Of a DNA stretch of 64,000 nt, positions 34,924-43,894 are shown in pieces (within the stretch, counting starts at the first letter, position 1; the number at the start of each line of letters is the position of its first letter). The DNA is from Streptococcus mitis (GTDB lineage: Bacteria > Bacillota > Bacilli > Lactobacillales > Streptococcaceae). The position numbers and the translations under genes were made by a program. The stretch is from contig JAGZLW010000001.1 in the NCBI GenBank assembly GCA_018364455.1, positions 93,786 through 157,785 of the forward strand, written 5' to 3'. Under the pieces are notes generated by a model, which saw only the letters and a list, made by a program, of their open reading frames with translations, was not told the origin of the DNA and did no database searches.

Positions 34924-36552
34924 TTATCTTTTTTCTATTTCCGTCAATATGCGTGACAGGTAGTAATGATATCCAAAAATAGCAAGACCAAGTAAGAGGA
35001 TAAGAGCTCCTACTCCCAAGCTAATGGCAAGGACAGGGGCGAGAGACTGAACCAAGGAGATGCTCCCAATTACAAGGGCCACCAGGAGTAAACTATAAAT
35101 TACCAACATAACCGTTGCGACTATACCATTTGAGCGATTTAGTAATTCCGTAATACTGCCCCAATTGGTTGATAGATTTTTAAAATCCTTAAAATAATGA
35201 TGGCAAGAAAGGATGACACTAGCAAGGAACCATGCCACAAGAAGGTAAATTATCGAAAGGATGGGCAAGCCTAAATAAAGGGAAATACCAAGTAAAATCA
35301 AGATAGGTAAAAGGGACTGAACTGCAAATATAATCCAAAACTTCACTTTCACATAACGAGCAAAATCAAAAGGCAAACTCTTAAGAAAATCAAAATTTTC
35401 CCTCTCCAGAGATAACCCAATTGAAGATAGACTTGTGATATTGTTATTTAAAACTGCTATAAACACTCCCACAAAAAACAAGGGCAACCAGTATTGTGCA
35501 GTTATTTCTGGAACAAGCTGAGAGTCCCTAATCTTAAATATTAAGCCTATCATAAAGAAATAAGGCAGGAAAGTACTTGTAAAAAGCACTGTCACCAAGC
35601 TAGTCCCCTGTCCCAAGAGGGAGAGGTTGTAGCGTAACACCATACGGAAAAAACCTTTTTTAGTTAAGGAAATGCTTTGTTTGCTACGACGCTCTTTTCT
35701 GATTTTTTCTTCACTATTGGTCATAACAACTTGATAAAATTGAGGAACAACCTTCTTTTTTGTTAGATAAAGTAGCAAAACAGTTGCTACTATCCAAGCA
35801 AGTAATCCAAAGATAGATTCAAGAGAAAAAGGCTCTACTGCTATTTTATAAAAGATATGAAGAGGATAAAAGAGGGTTGGGACTTCTCTAACTGTCTCTA
35901 TACTAGCTCCTGAATTTGAATAGAAAACCAGTATCATAGGGAATAATAGCCCCAGACCAATCATGACATTAGATAAAAGAGACTGGTGCTTTCTGAAAAA
36001 TGCTGTCTGGGCCAAAAAATGGACTGCCAAGACCATCCCTAGACCAACTGAGACAAATAATAAAGTTAAGGACAGCAACATCAAGGGCAACCCCAACCAA
36101 AGAGAAGGAGCTAATCGAAGATAAAGAACCAGAAAATAAGCTAAGATAGGGACAAGTCCAACTAGAGACGGCAAAAGAACAGATATTCCTTTTGCAAGCA
36201 TAATTTCTGATTCTTTAAAGGCATAAGGACTATAAGAGGCCAAGTCCTTACTCTCATAAAAAACATTGTAAAAGGCTGTTAAACTATTAGAAAAGACAAT
36301 AACTAAAAAAATAGCAACCATATTACTAAATAAACTGGGAACCTCCTCAAAAGGATAACGAAAAACTAGATTCGAAAATAAGAGGAGTAGCAACAGACTA
36401 GAAACAAGATAAGAACGCAATAATTTCCCTGACACATCAACCTTTTTATCAGGAGTTTTAGCCTGCTTCTTTCGTAGGTTAGCCAGATTCGCTTCTTGAG
36501 ATGAGTAGAGGATATTGATATCAACTAATTTTTTAATGACCTTGAGACGCAT
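34924..36552 (-). CDS. ABC exporter permease
   Basis: A 542-residue membrane protein with about twelve helices in two groups and a basic stretch (KKQAKTPDKK) near the N-terminus. It belongs to the large ABC-2 type exporter permeases of Firmicutes; the cargo is unknown. It starts at ATG 36552 after GGAGG, inside the end of the ATPase gene, with a 20-nt overlap, so the two subunits are made together. The start nine codons earlier lacks a ribosome site. Confidence 0.85.
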   Translation of the reverse strand: MRLKVIKKLVDINILYSSQEANLANLRKKQAKTPDKKVDVSGKLLRSYLVSSLLLLLLFSNLVFRYPFEEVPSLFSNMVAIFLVIVFSNSLTAFYNVFYESKDLASYSPYAFKESEIMLAKGISVLLPSLVGLVPILAYFLVLYLRLAPSLWLGLPLMLLSLTLLFVSVGLGMVLAVHFLAQTAFFRKHQSLLSNVMIGLGLLFPMILVFYSNSGASIETVREVPTLFYPLHIFYKIAVEPFSLESIFGLLAWIVATVLLLYLTKKKVVPQFYQVVMTNSEEKIRKERRSKQSISLTKKGFFRMVLRYNLSLLGQGTSLVTVLFTSTFLPYFFMIGLIFKIRDSQLVPEITAQYWLPLFFVGVFIAVLNNNITSLSSIGLSLERENFDFLKSLPFDFARYVKVKFWIIFAVQSLLPILILLGISLYLGLPILSIIYLLVAWFLASVILSCHHYFKDFKNLSTNWGSITELLNRSNGIVATVMLVIYSLLLVALVIGSISLVQSLAPVLAISLGVGALILLLGLAIFGYHYYLSRILTEIEKR

Positions 36553-37282
36553 CTGAAACCTCCTCTTTTCTACCAGCAAGGCTAAGGTAGATACTTTCCA
36601 AAGACTGGTCTGGGTGGTCTTTTCTCAAATCCTCTACACTACCACAATAAATCAAATGCCCCTTTTTCAAAATGGCAATCCGATCACAGACTTGCTCGGC
36701 TACCTCAAGGACATGAGTTGAAAACAAGACTGTCTTGCCTTTTTGTGCATGCTCCTTCATCATCTGCTTCAAATCAAAGGCAGCCTGGGGATCCAAACCA
36801 GTCAAGGGTTCGTCCAAGACCCAAATATCAGGATCAGACAAGAGTGCCCCAATGACAAAGACTTTCTGACGCATTCCGTGAGAAAGAGTTTCAATAACCT
36901 GATAGCGGTTTTCAGCAAAATCAAAAACACTTAATAGCCTAGCTAGACTAGCCTCCAAATCAGAGCTAGTCAGATCATAGGATGAGGCAATCAATTCCCA
37001 AAATTCATTGGCCGTTAAACGCAAAAATAAGTCAGGCGAGTCTGCTACGTAGCCAATCTTTCGTTTGATAGCCAAGCGATTTTCCGATAACTCCTGACCG
37101 TCTACCAAAATACGACCACTACTTGGTGAAATGATACTGACTAGGGATTTTATAGTGGTCGATTTTCCAGCCCCATTATGGCCAATCAAGCCCATAATCT
37201 CCCCATTTTCAATCTGCAAATTGAGATTGCTCAAGGCCTCTTTATCACCATACAACTTACTAACATTTTGAAATTCAATCAT
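36533..37282 (-). CDS. ABC exporter ATP-binding protein
   Basis: A 249-residue ATPase of the exporter type. Walker A GHNGAGKST, the signature as LSHGMRQK (a variant of LSGGQ), Walker B WVLDEPLTGLD and the H-loop FSTHV are intact. It resembles EcsA/drug-resistance ATPases, but no substrate is evident. The ATG follows GAGAGGAGATTTCTC. Expression likely responds to carbon source through the operator overlapping its -10. The permease gene overlaps its 3' end. Confidence 0.92.
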   Translation of the reverse strand: MIEFQNVSKLYGDKEALSNLNLQIENGEIMGLIGHNGAGKSTTIKSLVSIISPSSGRILVDGQELSENRLAIKRKIGYVADSPDLFLRLTANEFWELIASSYDLTSSDLEASLARLLSVFDFAENRYQVIETLSHGMRQKVFVIGALLSDPDIWVLDEPLTGLDPQAAFDLKQMMKEHAQKGKTVLFSTHVLEVAEQVCDRIAILKKGHLIYCGSVEDLRKDHPDQSLESIYLSLAGRKEEVSDASQGH

Positions 37283-37319
37283 GAGAAATCTCCTCTCTTT
37301 ATCTATGTAATTTACTATA

Positions 37320-37347
37320 ATTATAGCGCTTTCATTTTAAAAATCAA
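37320..37347 (-). promoter_or_regulatory. Promoter of the ABC exporter with overlapping cre site
   Basis: TTGATT (37342-37347) and TATAAT (37320-37325) on the minus strand, spacer 16. The segment 37321-37334, TGAAAGCGCTATAA, matches the CcpA cre consensus (TGWAARCGYTWNCW) at all but one position and covers the -10. CcpA repression by glucose is predicted. Confidence 0.75.
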
Positions 37348-37387
37348 CATTTTATATAAAATAGTCAAAAACTTATTATTCAGTTTT

Positions 37388-37426
37388 ACGCAAACGTTTG
37401 AGCTAACCGATACTTTATGATAGAAT
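37388..37426 (+). promoter_or_regulatory. Amylase promoter with LacI-type (MalR/CcpA) operator
   Basis: The palindrome CAAACGTTTG (37391-37400) inside ACGCAAACGTTTGAG fits the pneumococcal MalR operator core. It overlaps the -35 TTGAGC (37398-37403); the -10 TAGAAT (37421-37426) is 17 nt away. Repression in the absence of maltose is predicted. Confidence 0.75.
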
Positions 37427-37459
37427 AAAGAACAAGATTGACAAGTAAGAGGAAACATC

Positions 37460-38914
37460 ATGCAAAATCAAACACTCATGCAGTACTTTGAATGGTATCT
37501 GCCCCACGACGGTCAGCACTGGACGCGTCTGGCTGAAGATGCTCCACACCTAGCTCATCTGGGGATTAGCCACGTCTGGATGCCACCAGCTTTTAAGGCG
37601 ACCAATGAAAAAGATGTCGGCTATGGGGTCTATGACTTATTCGACCTAGGAGAGTTTAACCAAAAAGGAACTATCCGCACCAAGTATGGTTTCAAAGAAG
37701 ACTATCTTCAAGCTATTCAAACCCTAAAAGCACAGGGAATCCAGCCTATGGCCGATGTAGTACTCAATCACAAGGCTGCAGCCGATCACATGGAAGCCTT
37801 TCAGGTTATTGAAGTGGATCCTGTAGACCGTACGATTGAACTTGGAGAACCCTTCACCATCAATGGCTGGACTAGTTTTACCTTCGATGGTCGCCAAGAT
37901 ACTTACAATGACTTCCACTGGCACTGGTACCACTTCACAGGTACAGACTACGATGCCAAACGCCGAAAGTCTGGGATTTATCTGATTCAAGGAGACAACA
38001 AGGGCTGGGCCAACGAGGAATTGGTCGATAACGAAAACGGTAACTACGACTACCTCATGTATGCCGACCTAGACTTTAAACATCCTGAAGTCATCCAAAA
38101 TATCTATGACTGGGCTGACTGGTTCATGGAAACGACTGGTATTGCTGGTTTCCGCTTGGATGCCGTCAAACACATTGACTCTTTCTTTATGCGCAATTTT
38201 ATCCGCGATATGAAGGAAAAATATGGTCAAGATTTCTATGTGTTCGGTGAATTTTGGAATCCTGACAGGGAAGCCAATCTAGACTATCTTGAAAAAACGG
38301 AAGAACGATTCGACCTTGTTGATGTTCGTCTCCACCAGAATCTCTTTGAAGCCAGTCAAGCTGGCGCAAACTATGACCTTCGTGGTATTTTCACAGATAG
38401 CTTGGTTGAACTCAAACCTGACAAGGCTGTGACTTTTGTCGACAACCACGATACTCAACGTGGTCAGGCTCTTGAGTCTACTGTTGAAGAATGGTTCAAA
38501 CCAGCAGCCTATGCCCTCATTCTATTACGCCAAAATGGCCTTCCATGTGTCTTTTACGGCGACTACTATGGGATTTCAGGGCAATATGCTCAACAAGATT
38601 TCAAAGAAGTCCTTGACCGCCTCCTAACCATCCGAAAAGATTTGGCCTATGGAGAACAAAATGACTACTTTGATGATCCAAACTGTATTGGTTGGGTACG
38701 TTCAGGTGCTGAAAATCAATCCCCAATCGCAGTTCTTATCTCAAATGACCAAGAAAACAGCAAAGCAATGTTTGTAGGCCAAGAATGGGCTAACCAAACC
38801 TTTGTAGATTTACTTGAAAACCACCAAAGTCAAATTACAATTGATGAGGAAGGTTATGGACAATTCCCTGTCTCAGCTGCTTCGGTAAGTGTCTGGGCAG
38901 CTAATACTATTTAA
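37460..38914 (+). CDS. Cytoplasmic alpha-amylase (GH13)
   Basis: A 484-residue alpha-amylase with no signal peptide, acting on internal glycogen or imported maltodextrins. GH13 catalytic regions are complete: GFRLDAVKH (nucleophile Asp), FGEFW (acid/base Glu) and FVDNHD. The early motifs ADVVLNHK and GISHVWMPPAF are typical of the AmyS subfamily (GH13_5), which has a domain B insert as seen at about 100-200. The ATG follows AGAGGAAACATC. It is divergent from the ABC exporter and controlled by its own operator. Confidence 0.95.
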   Translation: MQNQTLMQYFEWYLPHDGQHWTRLAEDAPHLAHLGISHVWMPPAFKATNEKDVGYGVYDLFDLGEFNQKGTIRTKYGFKEDYLQAIQTLKAQGIQPMADVVLNHKAAADHMEAFQVIEVDPVDRTIELGEPFTINGWTSFTFDGRQDTYNDFHWHWYHFTGTDYDAKRRKSGIYLIQGDNKGWANEELVDNENGNYDYLMYADLDFKHPEVIQNIYDWADWFMETTGIAGFRLDAVKHIDSFFMRNFIRDMKEKYGQDFYVFGEFWNPDREANLDYLEKTEERFDLVDVRLHQNLFEASQAGANYDLRGIFTDSLVELKPDKAVTFVDNHDTQRGQALESTVEEWFKPAAYALILLRQNGLPCVFYGDYYGISGQYAQQDFKEVLDRLLTIRKDLAYGEQNDYFDDPNCIGWVRSGAENQSPIAVLISNDQENSKAMFVGQEWANQTFVDLLENHQSQITIDEEGYGQFPVSAASVSVWAANTI

Positions 38915-38929
38915 TAGTTCATAATATTC

Positions 38930-38959
38930 AAGCCAGATCCAATCGGATTTGGCTTTTTT
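38930..38959 (+). terminator. Intrinsic terminator after the amylase gene
   Basis: AAGCCAGATCC/GGATTTGGCTT stem with a 4-nt loop and TTTTTT. Confidence 0.88.
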
Positions 38960-38968
38960 GTATTCACA

Positions 38969-38998
38969 AAAAGACCTACCCAATTGGATAGATCTTTG
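38969..38998 (-). terminator. Intrinsic terminator after alaS
   Basis: AAAGATCTATCC and GGGTAGGTCTTT (minus strand) around AATT, followed by TTTTTG. It faces the amylase terminator in the gap between the convergent genes. Confidence 0.85.
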
Positions 38999-39003
38999 TT
39001 TTC

Positions 39004-41622
39004 TTACAATTTACCTGCTACTGCATCCAACAATTCTTTGATCTTAGCTTGGTTGCTTCCTCCTGCCATGGCCATGTCTGGTTTACCACCACCACGTCCA
39101 TCGACGATTGGTGCCAATTCTTTGACAAGATTTCCTGCATGAAGGTCTTTTGTCTTGCTTGCTACAAGGACATTGACTTTGTCACCGATAGCAGCAACTA
39201 GGACAAGAAGATCAGAGTAGTCCTTTTGTTTCCAGTTATCTGCAAAGGTACGAAGGGCACCGGCATCTGATACAGACACTTGACTAGCAATGTAACGGTG
39301 ACCATTGACTTCCTTCACATCCTTGAAGATATCGCCTGCGGCTGCAGCTGCGGCTTTTTCTTTCAACTCAGCATTTTCTTTTTGAAGTTGACGAAGTTGT
39401 TCTTGAAGTCCTTCTACTTTGTGAGGAACTTCCTTGACTTGAGGCGCTTTCAAGGTTGCTGCGACAGTTTTAAGAGCGTCTTCTTGTTCACGGTAGGCTT
39501 CAAAGGCTTCCTTACCAGTCACTGCCAAGATACGGCGAGTTCCAGAACCAATCCCTTCTTCTTTGACAATCTTGAAGAGTCCAATCTCAGAAGTGTTGCC
39601 AACGTGGGTACCACCACAAAGCTCGATAGAGTAGTCACCGATAGTAACAACACGGACTTCTTTTCCGTATTTCTCACCAAAGAGAGCCATAGCACCCATT
39701 TCCTTAGCAGTGTCAATATCCGTTTCAACTGTCTTCACTTCAAGAGCTTCCCAGATTTTCTCGTTGACTTGCTGTTCAATGGCACGCAATTCTTCAGCAG
39801 TTACTGCTTGGAAATGAGTAAAGTCAAAGCGAAGGAATTCAACTTCGTTAAGAGATCCTGCTTGTGTTGCGTGGTTTCCAAGGACATTGTGAAGAGCAGC
39901 GTGAAGCAAGTGAGTCGCAGTGTGATTTTTCATAACACGGTGACGACGATTTGTATCAATTGCCAAGGTATATTCTTGATTCAAGGCAAGTGGCGCAAGG
40001 ACTTCAACTGTATGAAGAGCTTGTCCGTTTGGTGCTTTTTGAACATTTGTCACAGTAGCCACAACCTTACCTGACTCATCCAAGATTTGTCCATGGTCAG
40101 CAACCTGTCCACCCATTTCAGCATAGAATGGCGTTTCCGCAAAGATAAGTGAGGCAGTTCCTTCTGATACAGCTTCTACTTCTGCATTGTCAGCCACGAT
40201 AGCCACCAACTTAGAAGGCAATTGGCTAGCATTGTAGTTGAAGACACTTTCTACAGTGATGTTTTGAAGGGTTTCATTTTGCATACCCATTGAACCACCT
40301 TTAACAGCTGACGCACGCGCACGTTCTTGCTGTTCTTTCATAGCTGCTTCAAAACCTTCACGGTCTACAGTCATACCAGCTTCTTCAGCGATTTCTTCAG
40401 TCAATTCAACTGGGAATCCATAAGTGTCATAAAGTTTGAATACATCTGAACCAGCAATGACAGATTGACCTTTTTCTTTCAAGTCTGCTACAATGCCTTG
40501 GGCAAAGTGTTGACCTGAGTGAAGAGTACGCGCAAATGATTCTTCTTCGCTCTTAACGATTTTTTCGATAAAGTCACGTTTTTCAAGCACTTCTGGGTAG
40601 TAGCTTTCCATGATTTTTCCAACGGTTGGAACGAGTTTGTAAAGGAAAGGCTCGTTGATTCCCAATTTTTGACCATGCATAGAAGCACGACGGAGAAGAC
40701 GACGAAGGACATAACCACGACCTTCATTTCCTGGAAGGGCACCATCACCGATGGCAAATGAAAGTGAACGGATGTGGTCAGCGATAACCTTAAAGCTCAT
40801 GTTATCGCCATCTTGGTCATAAACCTTACCAGACAATTTCTCCACTTCACGGATGATCGGCATGAAGAGGTCAGTTTCAAAGTTGGTCTTAGCCCCTTGG
40901 ATAACCGCTACCAAACGCTCCAAACCAGCGCCCGTATCAATGTTCTTATGTGGTAATTCCTTGTATTCGCTACGAGGAACAGCAGGGTCTGCGTTAAATT
41001 GTGACAAAACGATGTTCCAGATTTCAATATAACGGTCGTTTTCAATATCTTCTGCAAGCAGGCGAAGACCGATATTTTCTGGGTCAAAAGCTTCTCCACG
41101 GTCAAAGAAAATCTCTGTATCTGGTCCAGAAGGTCCCGCACCGATTTCCCAGAAGTTATCTTCAATTGGAATCAAGTGACTTGGGTCCACTCCCACTTCA
41201 ATCCAGCGGTTGTATGAATCTTTATCGTCTGGATAGTAGGTCATGTAAAGTTTTTCAGCTGGGAAATCAAACCATTCTGGGCTTGTCAAAAGCTCATAAG
41301 CCCAAGTGATAGCTTCGTCACGGAAGTAATCCCCGATAGAGAAATTCCCCAACATTTCAAACATGGTATGGTGACGTGCAGTCTTCCCTACATTTTCAAT
41401 ATCGTTGGTACGGATAGCCTTTTGGGCATTGGTAATACGTGGATTTTCAGGAATGATGGTCCCGTCAAAGTATTTCTTAAGGGTTGCTACCCCAGAGTTG
41501 ATCCACAAAAGTGTTGGGTCATTTACAGGAACCAAACTCACTGATGGTTCTACTGAGTGACCTTTGGTCGCCCAGAAATCAAGCCACATTTGGCGTACTT
41601 GTGCACTAGATAGTTGTTTCAT
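39004..41622 (-). CDS. alaS: Alanyl-tRNA synthetase
   Basis: Charges tRNA-Ala and edits mischarged Ser and Gly. The 872-residue protein has the class II catalytic domain at the N-terminus, the editing domain with HTATHLLH and CGGTH, and the C-Ala domain at the end. The start MKQLSSAQVRQMW follows GAAGGAGAAAAACAT; a start 12 codons upstream is rejected. It is the second gene behind an alanine T-box leader, 44 nt after the LURP-one-like gene. Confidence 0.98.
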   Translation of the reverse strand: MKQLSSAQVRQMWLDFWATKGHSVEPSVSLVPVNDPTLLWINSGVATLKKYFDGTIIPENPRITNAQKAIRTNDIENVGKTARHHTMFEMLGNFSIGDYFRDEAITWAYELLTSPEWFDFPAEKLYMTYYPDDKDSYNRWIEVGVDPSHLIPIEDNFWEIGAGPSGPDTEIFFDRGEAFDPENIGLRLLAEDIENDRYIEIWNIVLSQFNADPAVPRSEYKELPHKNIDTGAGLERLVAVIQGAKTNFETDLFMPIIREVEKLSGKVYDQDGDNMSFKVIADHIRSLSFAIGDGALPGNEGRGYVLRRLLRRASMHGQKLGINEPFLYKLVPTVGKIMESYYPEVLEKRDFIEKIVKSEEESFARTLHSGQHFAQGIVADLKEKGQSVIAGSDVFKLYDTYGFPVELTEEIAEEAGMTVDREGFEAAMKEQQERARASAVKGGSMGMQNETLQNITVESVFNYNASQLPSKLVAIVADNAEVEAVSEGTASLIFAETPFYAEMGGQVADHGQILDESGKVVATVTNVQKAPNGQALHTVEVLAPLALNQEYTLAIDTNRRHRVMKNHTATHLLHAALHNVLGNHATQAGSLNEVEFLRFDFTHFQAVTAEELRAIEQQVNEKIWEALEVKTVETDIDTAKEMGAMALFGEKYGKEVRVVTIGDYSIELCGGTHVGNTSEIGLFKIVKEEGIGSGTRRILAVTGKEAFEAYREQEDALKTVAATLKAPQVKEVPHKVEGLQEQLRQLQKENAELKEKAAAAAAGDIFKDVKEVNGHRYIASQVSVSDAGALRTFADNWKQKDYSDLLVLVAAIGDKVNVLVASKTKDLHAGNLVKELAPIVDGRGGGKPDMAMAGGSNQAKIKELLDAVAGKL

Positions 41623-41666
41623 ATGTTTTTCTCCTTCATTCTTTTTTAAATCGTTCAATATTTTTT

Positions 41667-42149
41667 CTATGATGAGCTTTCCAGCATTTTTACATAGTCA
41701 ATCGCGACACAGAGAGAAATGACAAGATCTGCATAGGCTTCATCGTTCACAGTTACCTGATAAGTAGAAGTTAGATGAAAAATGTCCTCGGTAATTTCAG
41801 CAACCATTTGGTCTTGCTCATCCAACAAACAGAAGTTTAAATCCCATATGTCCCCTTCGACTCGCAAGCCCTGTTGATCAAACTCATACTTATCACGGAA
41901 GATAGTGAACTTCTGACGAATGTAAAAGCTCGTCCCGTCACTGAGTTTGATTTTAAACTGGGGCATGAAGGTTAGAAAGGTTTTACTGATCTGACTGACT
42001 TGTTCACCATTAGCATCATAGATGGTAAAAGTTTTGGGAATCTTAAAAAATGATCCCTCTACCTGATAGGCGATTTCTCCCCTGTCATCCTTGATAGCGA
42101 AGCGTTCGCCTCCAAGACGAAACTTTTGTTTGACAAGAAATGTTTTCAT
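41667..42149 (-). CDS. LURP-one-related (tubby C-terminal-like) protein
   Basis: A 160-residue soluble protein made of a closed beta-barrel pattern: MKTFLVKQKFRLGGERFAIK, then repeats such as YQVEGSFFKIPKTF and KFTIFRDKYEFD. This fits the LURP-one/tubby-like fold of unknown function in bacteria. The start at 42149 follows GGAGG; an earlier in-frame TTG overlaps that ribosome site. It sits between the T-box leader and alaS, so both genes respond to uncharged tRNA-Ala. No catalytic motif is visible. Confidence 0.85.
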   Translation of the reverse strand: MKTFLVKQKFRLGGERFAIKDDRGEIAYQVEGSFFKIPKTFTIYDANGEQVSQISKTFLTFMPQFKIKLSDGTSFYIRQKFTIFRDKYEFDQQGLRVEGDIWDLNFCLLDEQDQMVAEITEDIFHLTSTYQVTVNDEAYADLVISLCVAIDYVKMLESSS

Positions 42150-42342
42150 TAACACCTCCAAAAATCAAAAGACAAGCTCATATCACGAAGGGCGAAAAAC
42201 CGCGGTACCACCTTCATTCAATGAACTTGTCATTCTCTTATTCTTATGCAATTGTTAAATTGAGTAGCATGACTTCCTAGCTTAGATGGCTCGCAGCACC
42301 GCCACTTCTCTGGACTAAGACAACTGAAAATCAATTCTCAAC
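42150..42342 (-). ncRNA. T-box leader (alanine type)
   Basis: The conserved T-box sequence AAGGTGGTACCGCGG is present (42200-42214, minus strand). A terminator stem GACAAGTTCAT / ATGAGCTTGTC with a following TTTT competes with it (arms at about 42221-42231 and 42171-42181). Stem I has the conserved AG-rich block near 42300, and a GCU codon followed by A (42266-42268) stands in a position suited to the alanine specifier. Uncharged tRNA-Ala should allow readthrough into the LURP-one-like gene and alaS. Confidence 0.93.
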
Positions 42343-42348
42343 TTTCTT

Positions 42349-42377
42349 ATTATAACGTTTTTTTAAGCTTGCGTCAA
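42349..42377 (-). promoter_or_regulatory. Promoter of the T-box unit
   Basis: TTGACG (42372-42377), a 17-nt spacer and TATAAT (42349-42354) on the minus strand, a near-consensus promoter placing the start of RNA near 42342. Confidence 0.85.
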
Positions 42378-42421
42378 CTGGAAATGATACCCATTTAATA
42401 ACCCATTTCCTACATCTCAGA

Positions 42422-42673
42422 TTACTTTTTCAGAACATATTTTTTCTTACTACTATCACTCTTTTTATCCCAACTTTTATTCCAAAGTTTTGAATTGTTA
42501 AAGATAGCTTCGAAAATATTTACAAATATAAAGAACCCTATCACCAAATGTATGGAATCAGTTGTTAGGTATTGTCGATCCAAACCATCCTTTAGAGAGA
42601 ATAGTATAACAGTTTGCTGAACAGTCAAAAAGGCTGGCCAAAAAAATTTTTTGAAAAAAGTAGATATTTTCAT
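42422..42673 (-). CDS. Small hypothetical membrane protein
   Basis: An 83-residue protein with one or two hydrophobic segments (FFWPAFLTVQQTVILFSL and IHLVIGFFIFVNIFEAIF) and a Lys-rich C-terminus, so it probably sits in the membrane with a basic cytosolic tail. No family recognised. The ribosome site is poor (AAAGCGG). It has a TATACT element about 40 nt upstream and stands alone between potD and the T-box unit. It may be real but is the least certain gene here. Confidence 0.5.
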   Translation of the reverse strand: MKISTFFKKFFWPAFLTVQQTVILFSLKDGLDRQYLTTDSIHLVIGFFIFVNIFEAIFNNSKLWNKSWDKKSDSSKKKYVLKK

Positions 42674-42781
42674 TATTTGTTACCGCTTTCTGTAAGGTTA
42701 AACTTAGTATACTACTGGGCAAGCAAATAAGCAACTATCATAGAAAAAGATACCGTTACAAAAATTGCCTTTTACATAAAA

Positions 42782-42808
42782 AAACGAACCAGCTTGACTG
42801 ATTCGTTT
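42782..42808 (-). terminator. Intrinsic terminator after potD
   Basis: AAACGAATCAG / CTGGTTCGTTT (minus strand) with a 5-nt loop and TTTTTTTATG. It ends the murB-potABCD operon. Confidence 0.85.
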
Positions 42809-42823
42809 CGTGACTGCTAACTC

Positions 42824-43894
42824 CTACTTCCGATACATTTTAAACTGTAGGAAGAGGTCGCTATATTTGCCTGTCCATTTATGGTCAAATTTCTCATAAA
42901 CTTCTAGGTGTTTCATGGTTTCAGCATCTGGATAGAAGGCTTTATCTTCTTTTTTCTCCTCTGGGAGTAATTCCTTAGCTGGTAGGTTTGGTGTTGAATA
43001 GCCGACATACTCTGCATTTTTGAGTGCATTTTCAGGTTTCAACATAAAGTTGATAAAGGCATAGGCGGCATCTTGGTTTTTGACTGTTTTGGGAATAACC
43101 ATATTGTCAAACCAAAGGTTGCTGGCTTCTGTCGGTACCACATAGCGTAGGTTTTCATTTTTTTCTAGCATTTGGCTGGCTTCACCAGAGAAGGTCACAC
43201 CGATTGCAGCGTTATTCTGAATCATGTAGCCCTTCATCTCGTCTGCCACAATAGCCTTGATATTTGGAGTCAGCTTGTAGAGCTTATCTACTGTCTCTTC
43301 CAACTGCTGGGTATCCTTGGAGTTAAGGCTATAGCCGAGGGAATTTAGTCCGAGTCCCAGCACCTCACGCGCCCCATCAAAGAGCATGATAGAGTTCTTA
43401 TACTCTGGCTTCCAGAGGTCATCCCAATGCTCAGGCGCCTCATCTACCATGGTTTCATTGTAGACAATTCCCAAGGTTCCCCAGAAGTAAGGAATGGAGA
43501 ATTTATTGCCTGGGTCAAAGGACTGGTTGAGAAACTCTGGTCCGATATTTTCAAGACCTTCAAGTTTTGAATAATCAAGCGGAACCAAGAGATCTTCGTC
43601 CTTCATCTTGTTAATCATGTATTCACTAGGAATGGCAATATCATAGGTCGTTCCACCCTGCTTAATCTTTGTATACATGGCTTCATTGGAGTCAAAAGTC
43701 TCGTACTGGACTTGGATTCCTGTTTCTTCTGTGAATTTCTCCAAGAGTTCAGGATCGATATAATCACCCCAGTTGTAAATGACCAGTTTTTGACTATCTC
43801 GACTATTGATTTTACTATCTAGATGCGTCGCAATTCCCCACAAGACCAGGATAATGGCTACAATTCCTGCTAAAAATGAATAGAGTTTTTTCAT
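42824..43894 (-). CDS. potD: Spermidine/putrescine-binding protein
   Basis: The extracellular polyamine receptor of the PotABCD importer. The 356-residue protein has an N-terminal hydrophobic segment (residues about 3-24) but no Cys, so it lacks a lipobox and should be held by an uncleaved anchor or released. The ligand-binding fold is evident (LVIYNWGDYIDPELLEKF, then YDIAIPSEYMINKM and the acidic pocket residues typical of PotD). It overlaps potC by 4 nt. Last gene of the operon. Confidence 0.95.
   Translation of the reverse strand: MKKLYSFLAGIVAIILVLWGIATHLDSKINSRDSQKLVIYNWGDYIDPELLEKFTEETGIQVQYETFDSNEAMYTKIKQGGTTYDIAIPSEYMINKMKDEDLLVPLDYSKLEGLENIGPEFLNQSFDPGNKFSIPYFWGTLGIVYNETMVDEAPEHWDDLWKPEYKNSIMLFDGAREVLGLGLNSLGYSLNSKDTQQLEETVDKLYKLTPNIKAIVADEMKGYMIQNNAAIGVTFSGEASQMLEKNENLRYVVPTEASNLWFDNMVIPKTVKNQDAAYAFINFMLKPENALKNAEYVGYSTPNLPAKELLPEEKKEDKAFYPDAETMKHLEVYEKFDHKWTGKYSDLFLQFKMYRK

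Noticed and set aside
39280..40074. Long open frame antisense to alaS
   Set aside because: It is a shadow of alaS codon use; there is no ribosome site and the translation shows no domain.
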